NCBI GenBank assembly: GCA_015063955.1
Contig: SVTD01000003.1
Location: 1-64,000, forward strand
DNA from: Oscillospiraceae bacterium
GTDB lineage: Bacteria; Bacillota; Clostridia; Oscillospirales; CAG-272
Direction of reading: 5' to 3'
Length of the DNA stretch: 64,000 bases
This document shows, piece by piece, positions 54,365-62,370 of the stretch. Each line of letters opens with the position of its first letter. Position 1 is the first letter of the stretch. Under the pieces are notes generated by a model that worked only from the letters and a program-made list of their open reading frames with translations, had not been told where the DNA came from and ran no database searches. Made by a program: the position numbers and the translations under genes.

Positions 54365-55951
54365 TCAGTTTCCGAGGGACTTCGTAGTCTTAACGGTAAC
54401 GTTTTCGTCAAAGCAGACGAACATCCTGTCAACGGTATCCTTCTTCATTTTAGGTGTGATAAGGCTCACGACGGGAACTATTACAAGTCCGCCCAACATA
54501 GCAAACACGCCTGAATAGAGGGAGTTTGTGAATACGAAGGAGAGAACGGGGACGTCTGCAACGGAGAATACTCCGAGAGAGATTAAAAGCTGGCACATCA
54601 TCAGCACGGTGCCGAAAATGAAGCTTGCAACAACGGACGCCTTGGTGGTCTTCTTCCAGTAGAGACCGTAGAGGAATGGTGCGAGGAACGCTCCTGCAAG
54701 AGCGCCCCAGGATACGCCCATCATCTGTGCGATAGCGGAAAAGTTGAAGGTATCCTTGAGAATGGCGATAACTGCGGAAAGAACGATAAACACCATAACG
54801 AACACGCGGAGGATAAAGAGCTTCTTCTTTTCGCTTGGAGCCTTTTTCATTGCGGGAACGATCATATCAAGGGTGAGAGTTGAGCTTGAGGTAAGTACAA
54901 GGCTTGAAAGAGTGGACATTGATGCACTCAGTACAAGCACCATAACGATGGCAATAACTACGCCGGGAAGAGTTGAGAGCATTGCGGGAACTATGCTGTC
55001 AAATACGATCATATCGCCTACCTTCTTGATAGCGGGGCTGTCTGCATAGAGACGTGCAAAGGAGCCGAGGAAGTAGCAGCCTCCGGAAACAACGATAGCA
55101 AAGACCGTAGAAATAATGGTTCCCTTTTTGATAGCGTCCTCATTCTTGATGGAATAGAACTTACCAACCATCTGAGGAAGGCCCCAGGTGCCGAGAGATG
55201 TCAGCATGACTACGAAGAAGAGGAACGTAGGCTGAGGGCCGAGGAAGGATGCAAATGCTCCGTTAAGATCGGGATTTGACTCTGCAGTATTCTGAGAAAG
55301 CTCAGCGATAGCCGCGCCAAGGCCTCCGTTGTCGGCAAGAACTGCACCGATAACGACAACGATACCGATAAGCATGATAATGCCCTGAATGAAGTCGTTG
55401 ATTGCAGTTGCCATATAGCCGCCGAAAATAACGTAAAGACCGGTAAGAAGGGCCATAACTACGATAACTACCCAGTAGGGGATGTCAAATGCAATATTGA
55501 AAAGACTGGAAAGACCGTTATAAAGAGATGCGGTGTAGGGGATAAGGAATATGAATACGATGGCGCTTGCAGCGATCTTGAGACCGTTGGATTCAAAGCG
55601 CTTGCCAAAGAAATCGGGCATAGTCTTTGATTCGATGTGCTGAGTCATAACGCGGGTGCGGCGTCCGAGAACTACCCAGGCAAGCAGGGAGCCGATAAAG
55701 GCGTTACCGAGACCGATCCACGTGGAGGCAAGGCCGAAATTCCATCCGAACTGTCCTGCGTAGCCGACAAAAACAACGGCGGAGAAATAAGACGTACCGA
55801 AGGCAAAGGCGGTAAGCCAGGGTCCAACGCTTCTGCCGCCGAGAACGAATCCGTTAACGTCGGTGGAATGCTTACGGCAATAGAGACCGATGCCTATCAT
55901 AACTGCGAAAAAAATTACAAGTAAAACTGCTGTCAGGATTTTGGTAAACAT
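54365..55951 (-). CDS. Sodium:solute symporter (SSS family)
   Basis: A 528-aa membrane protein with about 13 helices: FVLGGRSVGPWLTAFAFGTSYFSAVVFVGYAG near the N-terminus, ALLTGLYVIFGGYMATAINDFIQGIIMLIG (the sodium-site region), LPQMVGKFYSIKNE and VLVLSASMSTLSSLVLTSSSTL. This is the SSS pattern (PutP/PanF-like). Substrate is not evident; amino acids or organic acids are typical. It is downstream of the acyl-CoA ligase gene (34-nt gap), so probably under the same T-box, which would suggest an amino-acid-linked substrate. Confidence 0.92.
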   Translation of the reverse strand: MFTKILTAVLLVIFFAVMIGIGLYCRKHSTDVNGFVLGGRSVGPWLTAFAFGTSYFSAVVFVGYAGQFGWNFGLASTWIGLGNAFIGSLLAWVVLGRRTRVMTQHIESKTMPDFFGKRFESNGLKIAASAIVFIFLIPYTASLYNGLSSLFNIAFDIPYWVVIVVMALLTGLYVIFGGYMATAINDFIQGIIMLIGIVVVIGAVLADNGGLGAAIAELSQNTAESNPDLNGAFASFLGPQPTFLFFVVMLTSLGTWGLPQMVGKFYSIKNEDAIKKGTIISTVFAIVVSGGCYFLGSFARLYADSPAIKKVGDMIVFDSIVPAMLSTLPGVVIAIVMVLVLSASMSTLSSLVLTSSSTLTLDMIVPAMKKAPSEKKKLFILRVFVMVFIVLSAVIAILKDTFNFSAIAQMMGVSWGALAGAFLAPFLYGLYWKKTTKASVVASFIFGTVLMMCQLLISLGVFSVADVPVLSFVFTNSLYSGVFAMLGGLVIVPVVSLITPKMKKDTVDRMFVCFDENVTVKTTKSLGN

Positions 55952-55985
55952 AGCTTTATTTCTCCTTTTCTTTAATATTTAGAGT

Positions 55986-57623
55986 TTACTTTGTGATCTG
56001 ACTTTCAACGAGAGTCACGCCGCCGCAGTATATCTCGCGGAGACGAGGCTTCTCAATTTTTCCTGTAGGATTGCGGGGAACGGAGGCAAAAATGATCTTT
56101 CGGGGACGCTTGTAGCGGGGAAGATCCTCGCAGAATGCGTTGATCTCATCCTCGGTAGCGCTTCCCTCCACCTTGAGCTCGATAATTGCTGCGGCGATCT
56201 CGCCGAGACGCTCGTGGGGAAGACCGATAACTGCAACGTCCTTGATCTTGTCGTTTGCACGGAGGTAATCCTCGATCTGTACGGGATAGAGATTCTCACC
56301 TCCGGAGATGATAACGTCCTTCTTACGGTCAACGAGGAAGATGAATCCGTCTTCGTCCTCCTTTGCCATATCTCCCGTCCAGAGCCAGCCGTCGTGAAGG
56401 ATCTCGGCGGTAGCCTCGGGATTCTTATAATAGCATTTCATAACGCCGGGGCCGCGGACTGCAAGCTCGCCCACCTCGCCACGCTCAACGGGTGTTCCGT
56501 CGGGGCGGATGATGGCGGTTTCCCAATGGTATCCTGCGATACCGATGGCGCCAACCTTATGGATGTTCTCAACGCCGAGATGCACGCATCCGGGGCCGAT
56601 GGACTCTGAAAGACCGTAGTTCGTATCGTAATCGTGGTTCGGGAACTGCTCCTTCCAGCGCTTGATAAGGCTGGGGGGAACGGGCTGAGCACCTATGTGC
56701 ATAAGGCGCCACTGGGATAGTCTGTATTCCTTCGGATCAATATCGCCACGGTCGATGGCATCAAGAATATCCTGAGCCCACGGAACGAGGAGCCATACGA
56801 TGGTTGCTTTTTCCTCGCTGACAGCCTGCATGATCCATTCGGGGCTGACACCTCGGAGGATAACTGCCTTACTTGCGGAAAGGAGGCTTCCGAACCAGTG
56901 CATCTTAGCACCTGTATGGTAGAGGGGAGGAATGCAGAGGAAAACGTCGTCTCTTGTCTGGGAATGGTGACGCTGCTCAGTCTCGCAGGAGCAGATAAGC
57001 GCGCGGTGGGCGTGGAGGATGGCCTTAGGAAAGCCCGTAGTACCCGATGAGAAGTAGATTGCAGCATCGTCATCCTCGGTGATGGTTACAGGAGGGGGAG
57101 TCGACGTGCAGTAGGTGGAGTATACCGTATAGCTGTCAGCTCCCTCGGGAACGTCGTTACCCACGAAGAAGAAATTCTTGATGCCGCAAAGCTGATCCTT
57201 CACGGCTGCCACACGGTCGATAAACTCGGGACCGTATATGAGCATACAGGAATCGGAAAGATCAAGACAGTATTTGATCTCGTCTGCTGTATAGCGGTAG
57301 TTCATGGGAACTGCAAGGGCGCCGCATTTGAGGATACCGAAGTATACGGGCAGCCATTCAAGGCAGTTCATAAGAAGTATGGCCACCTTATCGCCCTTTT
57401 TGATTCCGCGGGTGAGAAGAAGGTTTGCACAGCGGTTTGCCTGACGGTCGAAATCCTTCCAGGTCATGGTGCGGCGGTATTTGTCACCTTCTGCAGTTTC
57501 GATAAGATTGTATTCTCTCCAGGTAGTAGTCTTGGAGGGCTGATTTGCAGGGTTTATCTCAACGAGCGCCTCGTCGTTAGGATAAAGTCTTGCGTTTTTT
57601 TCAAGTACGTCAACGATTGTCAT
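55986..57623 (-). CDS. AMP-binding acyl-CoA synthetase-like ligase
   Basis: A 545-aa member of the ANL superfamily that activates a carboxylate as acyl-AMP and usually transfers it to CoA. Motifs: IYFSSGTTGFPKAILHAHRA (A3 phosphate loop), NYGLSESIGPG, GWLWTGDMAKEDEDGFIFLVDRKKDVIISGGENLYP (A7/A8 hinge) and the C-terminal PTGKIEKPRLR with the adenylation Lys. Length and motifs fit medium/long-chain or aryl-CoA ligases. Substrate unknown. It lies 40 nt after a complete T-box leader, so its expression should respond to an uncharged tRNA, which is unusual for this family. Confidence 0.92.
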   Translation of the reverse strand: MTIVDVLEKNARLYPNDEALVEINPANQPSKTTTWREYNLIETAEGDKYRRTMTWKDFDRQANRCANLLLTRGIKKGDKVAILLMNCLEWLPVYFGILKCGALAVPMNYRYTADEIKYCLDLSDSCMLIYGPEFIDRVAAVKDQLCGIKNFFFVGNDVPEGADSYTVYSTYCTSTPPPVTITEDDDAAIYFSSGTTGFPKAILHAHRALICSCETEQRHHSQTRDDVFLCIPPLYHTGAKMHWFGSLLSASKAVILRGVSPEWIMQAVSEEKATIVWLLVPWAQDILDAIDRGDIDPKEYRLSQWRLMHIGAQPVPPSLIKRWKEQFPNHDYDTNYGLSESIGPGCVHLGVENIHKVGAIGIAGYHWETAIIRPDGTPVERGEVGELAVRGPGVMKCYYKNPEATAEILHDGWLWTGDMAKEDEDGFIFLVDRKKDVIISGGENLYPVQIEDYLRANDKIKDVAVIGLPHERLGEIAAAIIELKVEGSATEDEINAFCEDLPRYKRPRKIIFASVPRNPTGKIEKPRLREIYCGGVTLVESQITK

Positions 57624-57668
57624 ATGGGTTTCCTTTATATAAATAAAAAATAATTACAATTAAAAAAC

Positions 57669-57702
57669 AAAAAAGCCTCTTGAAACAGTCGTTTCAAGAG
57701 GA
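57669..57702 (-). terminator. T-box terminator
   Basis: An 11-bp stem (CCTCTTGAAAC / GTTTCAAGAGG) and CTTTTTTG tail on the minus strand; the off-state terminator of the T-box. Confidence 0.88.
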
Positions 57703-57929
57703 CGGAAAATCCGCGGTACCACCTCAATTGCCTGTAAGGCCACTCAAAGCACGGCATAAGCGATGCTCGTCTGCTGTAACGGGCAGACCCGTCAACCCCT
57801 ACTCAGTTTCGGGACGAAGCTCTCGGAATGTATTTCGAAAAAGGGACTCTTACCGCCTTTCACCAACCGACGGCTCTCTGAAAGAGCAAAACCTTTACTA
57901 CTTATTTCCGGTCATTGCCTTTTAACTTG
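57669..57929 (-). promoter_or_regulatory. T-box riboswitch leader
   Basis: Minus-strand leader with the T-box sequence AGGTGGTACCGCGG (about 57710-57724), which pairs with the tRNA acceptor end, followed by the terminator CCTCTTGAAAC-GACT-GTTTCAAGAGG and a T-run. Upstream elements fit stem I: AGTA-type specifier-loop side (AAGTAGTAAAGG), AGAGAG with GGTTGGTG-like apical motif, and GAGAGCTTCG further on. The specifier loop seems to contain GAAATACATT; UAC (Tyr) is a tentative reading. Uncharged tRNA would prevent termination and switch on the ligase-symporter operon. Confidence 0.9.
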
Positions 57930-57935
57930 TTTAGT

Positions 57936-57964
57936 AGTTTATCACAATAAAGTACTGATGTCAA
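57936..57964 (-). promoter_or_regulatory. Promoter of the T-box operon
   Basis: Minus-strand TTGACA, 17 bp, TAAACT; transcript start expected near 57929. Confidence 0.75.
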
Positions 57965-58023
57965 GTCTTTTTTTATAAAAACCGACAATATTTATTTTTC
58001 AAAAAAGAGAGAACTCCAAAAGG

Positions 58024-58057
58024 AAGGAGCCGTCGCATCCGGATGCGACAGCTCCTT
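58024..58057 (-). terminator. Terminator after DUF1508 gene
   Basis: AAGGAGC.GTCGCATCC / GGATGCGAC.GCTCCTT stem with one internal mismatch; minus-strand tail CCTTTT. Confidence 0.8.
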
Positions 58058-58064
58058 CACTTTT

Positions 58065-58433
58065 TTATTCTGCTTCTACGATCTCAGCGTCGGGAGCGTT
58101 CTTTTTAACGCTTGCAATGCCGTTTTCGCAGCTTGCCTTTGCCTTGTAGCCTTCGCCTGTTGCGATGATCTCGCCGTTCTTTGCCTTGAGACGGAAGCGG
58201 TACTCGCCTGCCTTGTCCTGATAAAGCTCGAACTTAGGATGCTTAACGGCAACAACGGGATCCTGTGTCTGATCCTCGATCTCGCCTACGCAGTTGTTCT
58301 TAACGGATTTGATTCCGTTAAGGCAAGCAGCCTTTGTTGTGTAGACCTCACTTGTTGCGATAACCTCGCCGTTACCTGCCTTAAGATCGAACTTGAAGCC
58401 GGTAGCAGTTTCCTTAACTACGAATTTTCCCAT
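58065..58433 (-). CDS. DUF1508 (YegP-type) tandem-repeat protein
   Basis: A 122-aa protein of two DUF1508 repeats: FKFDLKAGNGEVIATSEVYTTKAACLNGIKSVKNN (about residues 12-47) and YRFRLKAKNGEIIATGEGYKAKASCENGIASVKKN (about 77-112). This small beta-alpha domain is widespread (YegP in E. coli) with no firm biochemical role. It has a consensus promoter, strong ribosome-binding site and terminator, indicating a well expressed monocistronic gene. Confidence 0.92.
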   Translation of the reverse strand: MGKFVVKETATGFKFDLKAGNGEVIATSEVYTTKAACLNGIKSVKNNCVGEIEDQTQDPVVAVKHPKFELYQDKAGEYRFRLKAKNGEIIATGEGYKAKASCENGIASVKKNAPDAEIVEAE

Positions 58434-58518
58434 TTTTCTTTCCTTTCATGTTATTTATTTTGAAAAAGAGCCTGTGCGAAAGCTCTTTTAACATTTAACG
58501 AAAAGTTCTTCTACTAAA

Positions 58519-58547
58519 ATAATAACAAGAAATCGACGTTTTGTCAA
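58519..58547 (-). promoter_or_regulatory. Promoter of DUF1508 gene
   Basis: Minus-strand TTGACA, 17 bp, TATTAT. The ~75-nt leader has no clear structure. Confidence 0.75.
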
Positions 58548-58655
58548 TAGACTGCTTTATGTGCTTTTGATATCTCAGTGTTTTTTATAAGATTATTGAT
58601 TTATCCTGCTATTTGCGTTAAAATAGAAATATATTTGTGTAAGGAAAGGTATTAT

Positions 58656-60278
58656 ATGATCAAAACGGCACTGGCAATCGGCAGATGGATGCCTATCCAT
58701 CTTGGACACAAGCAGTTTCTCACAGACCTTGCAAGAAAGTTTGACAGGCTCGTTATAGGAATCGGCTCGTGCTACGAAAACGGCACCCCCAGAAACTGCA
58801 TCCCCGCTATCGAAAGAGAGAAGCTTTTGAGAAGGATATTCAAAAGCGAGGGACTCACAAACGTGATAATCGTTCCGGTGGAGGACAGACCCACCTTTGA
58901 GGAATGGTTTTCTGACGTTATCAAGCTTTGCGAAAAATACGACGTCACCCATTTCTGCACCGGAAACAAGGAGGATATCCTGAACGTAATGAAGGAAAAG
59001 GACCTTACTCTGAATGCAGAAATGATAAATCCCGAGGATAAAAGCAACTTTCCCTATCATGCAACTGACGTTCGCAACGCTATCCTCAGAGGAGACATGG
59101 AGCTTGTGGATTCAATGCTCCCCTCGGAGATAAAGGATATGGTCCTCAGTCAGGTGGCAAGGGAGATACGTATGGCTTCCGAGGGACGGGGACAGGAGTT
59201 CATTCCCGGAAGGCAGACGGTGGATCTCATATTCATCGTCACACAGAAGAGCACGGCAAATCATTATCTTCTCATAGGAAAAAGGAACGGCGAAAAGATA
59301 GATTTCCCCGGATGCTGGGGTATTCCCGGAGGAAAGATACTGGAGTTTGAATCTCCCGTGGATGCCGCCGTCAGATGCTTTGAGATGGAGGCAGGCATAG
59401 ATATCCGCGTGGCGGACAACAGCTGCGAGCCTGCTCTTGTTACCGTGGAGAGTCTTGACGGGATGGAAAGCCTTTTGCATTTTTCGGGAATATACGCATC
59501 GGAGGACGAGCGCATAAACGGGACCCGCGGAGGCGGCTCCCAGTGCTTTGCTGTCTGCGTTGAGGGGGACGTTTCTGAAATCTCCCGCCTTCTTCACTCA
59601 AGACACGATATGGACGAGCTTAAATTTATCGACGTCGACAGCATCCACTCCATTGAGCTGGCGTACGACCAGAAGAGGATGGTACTTGATGCTCTGAATA
59701 AGCTTGGCATAGCATACGATAACGGAGAGATGCTCTGTACCCTTGACGAGAACGGTGTCGCCCTTCGTGAGGGAGTATCCAGATCCCGCGCCCACAGCGA
59801 GGGCATCCTTCACGGAGCTGCTCACACCTACATATATAAGTGGGAGGAGGAGGAGCTCTACATCCTTCTCCAGCGCAGAAGCCTCAATAAGGACAGCTTC
59901 CCCGGCTGCCTTGACTCTTCAAGTGCAGGGCACATAGAGCTTGGCTCAGACTTTTTGCAGACAGCCAAAAAGGAGCTTTTTGAGGAGCTGGGACTTGAGG
60001 CAGGCGAGGAGCTTTTCCGGGAGCTTTTTGAGCAGAGGATCCATTCGGAAAACGTTTTCCACGGCAGAGCCTTTATCGATAACGAGATCAACAAGGTCTA
60101 CGCGATAGAAATGCCCGTGGATATATCGACCCTTGCGTTTCAGCCCTCCGAGGTATCTGAGGTAGTATGGCTGAGCGCAGACCGCATACTTGCAATGCTC
60201 ACATCCGGAGACGGCGAGCTTTGTATGGATGATGCCGAAATAAAAAGGGTTATTGAAATTCTTAAAGAGAAAAAATAG
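58656..60278 (+). CDS. NMN adenylyltransferase-like domain fused to two Nudix domains
   Basis: A 540-aa three-part protein starting at ATG 58656 (AAGGAAAGGTATTAT in front). Residues 1-175: nucleotidylyltransferase with AIGRWMPIHLGHKQF (HxGH) and an FPYHATDVRNAI-like ISTTxxR position, as in archaeal-type NMNAT. Residues ~185-340: a Nudix domain whose box (GIPGGKILEFESPVDAAVRCFEMEAGI) lacks parts of the REUxEE motif. Residues ~385-540: a second Nudix domain of isopentenyl-diphosphate-isomerase-like type (SSAGHIELGSDFLQTAKKELFEELGL) with EE kept. NMNAT-Nudix fusions are known in NAD turnover; the second Nudix domain is unusual. Confidence 0.85.
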   Translation: MIKTALAIGRWMPIHLGHKQFLTDLARKFDRLVIGIGSCYENGTPRNCIPAIEREKLLRRIFKSEGLTNVIIVPVEDRPTFEEWFSDVIKLCEKYDVTHFCTGNKEDILNVMKEKDLTLNAEMINPEDKSNFPYHATDVRNAILRGDMELVDSMLPSEIKDMVLSQVAREIRMASEGRGQEFIPGRQTVDLIFIVTQKSTANHYLLIGKRNGEKIDFPGCWGIPGGKILEFESPVDAAVRCFEMEAGIDIRVADNSCEPALVTVESLDGMESLLHFSGIYASEDERINGTRGGGSQCFAVCVEGDVSEISRLLHSRHDMDELKFIDVDSIHSIELAYDQKRMVLDALNKLGIAYDNGEMLCTLDENGVALREGVSRSRAHSEGILHGAAHTYIYKWEEEELYILLQRRSLNKDSFPGCLDSSSAGHIELGSDFLQTAKKELFEELGLEAGEELFRELFEQRIHSENVFHGRAFIDNEINKVYAIEMPVDISTLAFQPSEVSEVVWLSADRILAMLTSGDGELCMDDAEIKRVIEILKEKK

Positions 60279-60296
60279 CAGGAGGGAGGTGTCCTG

Positions 60297-60818
60297 ATGG
60301 ATAAGGAAAAGACCGCTTTTTTCACCGGTCACAGAGCTATACCTGAGTCAAGTGTCCGACCTATGCTCTCTGAGCTTTATTCCACCGTTTGCCGTCTTAT
60401 TCTTGAAGGGTACGATAGCTTTATCTGCGGAGGCGCCGTTGGCTTCGATACCTACAGCGCAGAATGCGTTCTTTCCTTTCGGGAAAGATTTCCCGATATC
60501 CGTCTGACACTCGCTCTCCCCTGCCGCGATCAGACTATGAAATGGAATAGTCTCAAGGATCTTAATAAATACAAAAGCATTCTCGGCAGAGCTGACAGCG
60601 TCGTTTACGTGAGAGACTTCTACTGTGACGGATGTATGCTTGAACGAAACAGATGGATGGCAGACCACTCCTCCTTATGTATCGCCTATCTCACAAAATC
60701 CAAGGGCGGATCTGCATATACATACAACTATTCAAAAAAAATCGGAATCCGGATCATTAATATTGCAGAAAAAACAGAAAACCCACAGCTTCCCCTCGAA
60801 ATTCCTATGAAAGGCTGA
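60297..60818 (+). CDS. SLOG-family protein (DUF1273/YpsA-like)
   Basis: A 173-aa Rossmann-like protein: KTAFFTGHRAIPE at the start, FICGGAVGFDTYSAECVL (the glycine-rich ligand loop), LALPCRDQTMKWN and ADSVVYVRDFYCDGCMLERNRWM. This fits the SLOG/DUF1273 group, proposed to bind nucleotides or NAD derivatives. Its place directly after the NMNAT-Nudix-Nudix gene (18-nt gap) supports a shared link to NAD or ADP-ribose-type nucleotides. AGGAGGGAGGTG precedes the ATG. Confidence 0.88.
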   Translation: MDKEKTAFFTGHRAIPESSVRPMLSELYSTVCRLILEGYDSFICGGAVGFDTYSAECVLSFRERFPDIRLTLALPCRDQTMKWNSLKDLNKYKSILGRADSVVYVRDFYCDGCMLERNRWMADHSSLCIAYLTKSKGGSAYTYNYSKKIGIRIINIAEKTENPQLPLEIPMKG

Positions 60819-60824
60819 AAAATT

Positions 60825-61667
60825 ATGAAAGAAATGCTTGAAAGAATATTTACTCCCGATACGCTTGATGCGCTTATTAAGTTCCTTGCAAACACAGGCG
60901 TGAAAATACTGATCTCTATACTGATCCTTTTCATCGGATTCAGACTGGTCAATTCTATCCTCAAAAAAATCAAGAAATCAAAGGCTGCCGCAAAGATCGA
61001 CAGCTCAGCAAACAGCTTTATTCTGAGCTTTGCATCTATTGCTCTTAAGGCGATAATACTCATTACCGTTGCAGCATATCTGGGCGTTCCCATATCGTCA
61101 ATGGTAGCGCTTGTTGCAAGTGCAGGCGTTGCCATCGGCCTTGCTCTTCAGGGAGGACTTTCCAATATCGCCAGCGGACTTATGATAATCATCTTCCGCC
61201 CCTTCGTTCTCGGTGATTATATTGAAAATGCAGGGCAGTCGGGAACGGTTGACTCCATCGGCATTTTCCATACTACCCTTGCCACGGTAGACAATAAAAA
61301 GATCGTCATTCCCAACAGCATCCTCACAAGCCAGACGCTTATCAACTACTCTGCAGAAAAGACCCGCCGTGTTGATCTTGAGTATACGGCGGCATACGAA
61401 TGTGATATTGATAAGGTGAAATCCATAATTCTCGAAACTGCAAAGGCGATCCCTGCCGCCCTGAAAAGAGAGGACATCGCTCCCATCGAGGTCATGGTAG
61501 TCGCCCACGATGCAAGCGCAATAAGATACCGCATCCGTATCTGGTGCAATTCAGAGGATTACTGGACTATCGCCTTCGCCATGAACGAGAACGTCAAAAA
61601 AGCCTTCGACCGCGAGGGCATCGAGATCCCCTATAATAAAATGGACGTTAACGTCGTTAATAAATAA
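60825..61667 (+). CDS. mscS: Small-conductance mechanosensitive channel
   Basis: A 280-aa MscS-type channel that opens on hypo-osmotic shock. Three N-terminal helices; the pore helix carries the Gly/Ala pattern VALVASAGVAIGLALQGGLSNIASGLMIIIFRPF (about 90-122), followed by the beta domain (GDYIENAGQSGTVDSIGIFHTTLATVDNKKIVIPNSIL) and the alpha/beta C-terminal domain. Length equals the classical MscS. It starts 6 nt after the SLOG gene and ends the operon; no hairpin terminator precedes the repeat element, which itself may terminate transcription. Confidence 0.94.
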   Translation: MKEMLERIFTPDTLDALIKFLANTGVKILISILILFIGFRLVNSILKKIKKSKAAAKIDSSANSFILSFASIALKAIILITVAAYLGVPISSMVALVASAGVAIGLALQGGLSNIASGLMIIIFRPFVLGDYIENAGQSGTVDSIGIFHTTLATVDNKKIVIPNSILTSQTLINYSAEKTRRVDLEYTAAYECDIDKVKSIILETAKAIPAALKREDIAPIEVMVVAHDASAIRYRIRIWCNSEDYWTIAFAMNENVKKAFDREGIEIPYNKMDVNVVNK

Positions 61668-61680
61668 CAAAAAAATAAAT

Positions 61681-62011
61681 AAATCCGGGTTTGTCGGGGA
61701 GGGGGAACGGGGGATGCAAAGAACTTTTTTGAAAAAAAGTTCTCTGCACTCTCAAAAAACTTTGAACTATTGGTGTAGCTGAAGTTTACAAGGCAAAAGT
61801 TGCAGGGCAAAGCCCTGCGGCGCTTACAGCGCCAACCAACGCTTTAGGGTAAAAACCCGAAAATAAACTTGTTCATTTTCGGGTTTTTACCCTAAAGCGT
61901 TGGCTTTTGCCTTTTCGCTATCTTTGTTTTTTGAAGTTTTTTGCGGAGCTTTTTTTCAAAAAAGCGACCGTTTCCTTATTACTTGAACTGTTCTATAAAC
62001 CCGTATTTGAA
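61681..62011. repeat. Hairpin-rich intergenic element B (inverted relative to A)
   Basis: Corresponds almost entirely to element A (33158-33473) read on the other strand: GCAAAGAACTTTTTTGAAAAAAAGTTC, CAAAAAACTTTGAACTATTG, GTGTAGCTGAAGTTTAC, GCAGGGCAAAGCCCTGC, GGCGCTTACAGCGCC and the central ACCCTAAAGCG stem around ACCCGAAAAT / ATTTTCGGGT, then CTTTTGCCTTTTCGCTATC. Ends (AAATCCGGGTTTGTCGG and ATAAACCCGTATTTGAAG) are imperfect. It begins 13 bp after the mscS stop codon. No ORF. Confidence 0.8.
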
Positions 62012-62154
62012 GAATTTTACAGGCACAAAATGTGGTATGTGATAGGATATATTGTGTAAAAAATACCGGTCGGAGTACTGTATAAAGCATTGCGGCAGCG
62101 CGTTTTTTGCCCGCTCTTTTTTTATCACTTTTTAGGCACTCGCAGAAACTTCAA

Positions 62155-62170
62155 CCACAATATATTGTGT
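62155..62170. promoter_or_regulatory. NrdR box (distal)
   Basis: CCACAATATATTGTGT matches the NrdR consensus acaCWAtATaTWGtgt. Another partial site (GGATATATTGTGT) lies near 62045-62057. Confidence 0.75.
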
Positions 62171-62291
62171 TTTCGAACTTTTCGACACCCATATATGCCA
62201 CAATGAACAAATTTTTAACCAAATAAAGGGTGCGATCTTTGGTTATTGTGCCGATTCGTTCCAAAAACAAATATATCTTGTTGCATCCCTA

Positions 62292-62320
62292 TTGACTAAA
62301 CACAATATATAGTGTATAAT
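62292..62320 (+). promoter_or_regulatory. nrdD promoter with NrdR box in the spacer
   Basis: TTGACT (62292-62297), 17 bp, TATAAT (62315-62320). The NrdR box ACACAATATATAGTGT (62300-62315) fills the spacer, so ATP/dATP-bound NrdR would block polymerase. Paired boxes upstream of an anaerobic reductase are typical; helical phasing with the distal box (145 bp away) is unclear. Confidence 0.85.
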
Positions 62321-62370
62321 ACGTTTGCTTCGAAAATAACAAACCACTAATAAGACAGGAGAAACAACTA

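Noticed and set aside
57680-57978. Two plus-strand ORFs (71 and 81 aa) upstream of the ligase gene
   Set aside because: They lie within the T-box leader on the opposite strand, whose RNA motifs explain the sequence.
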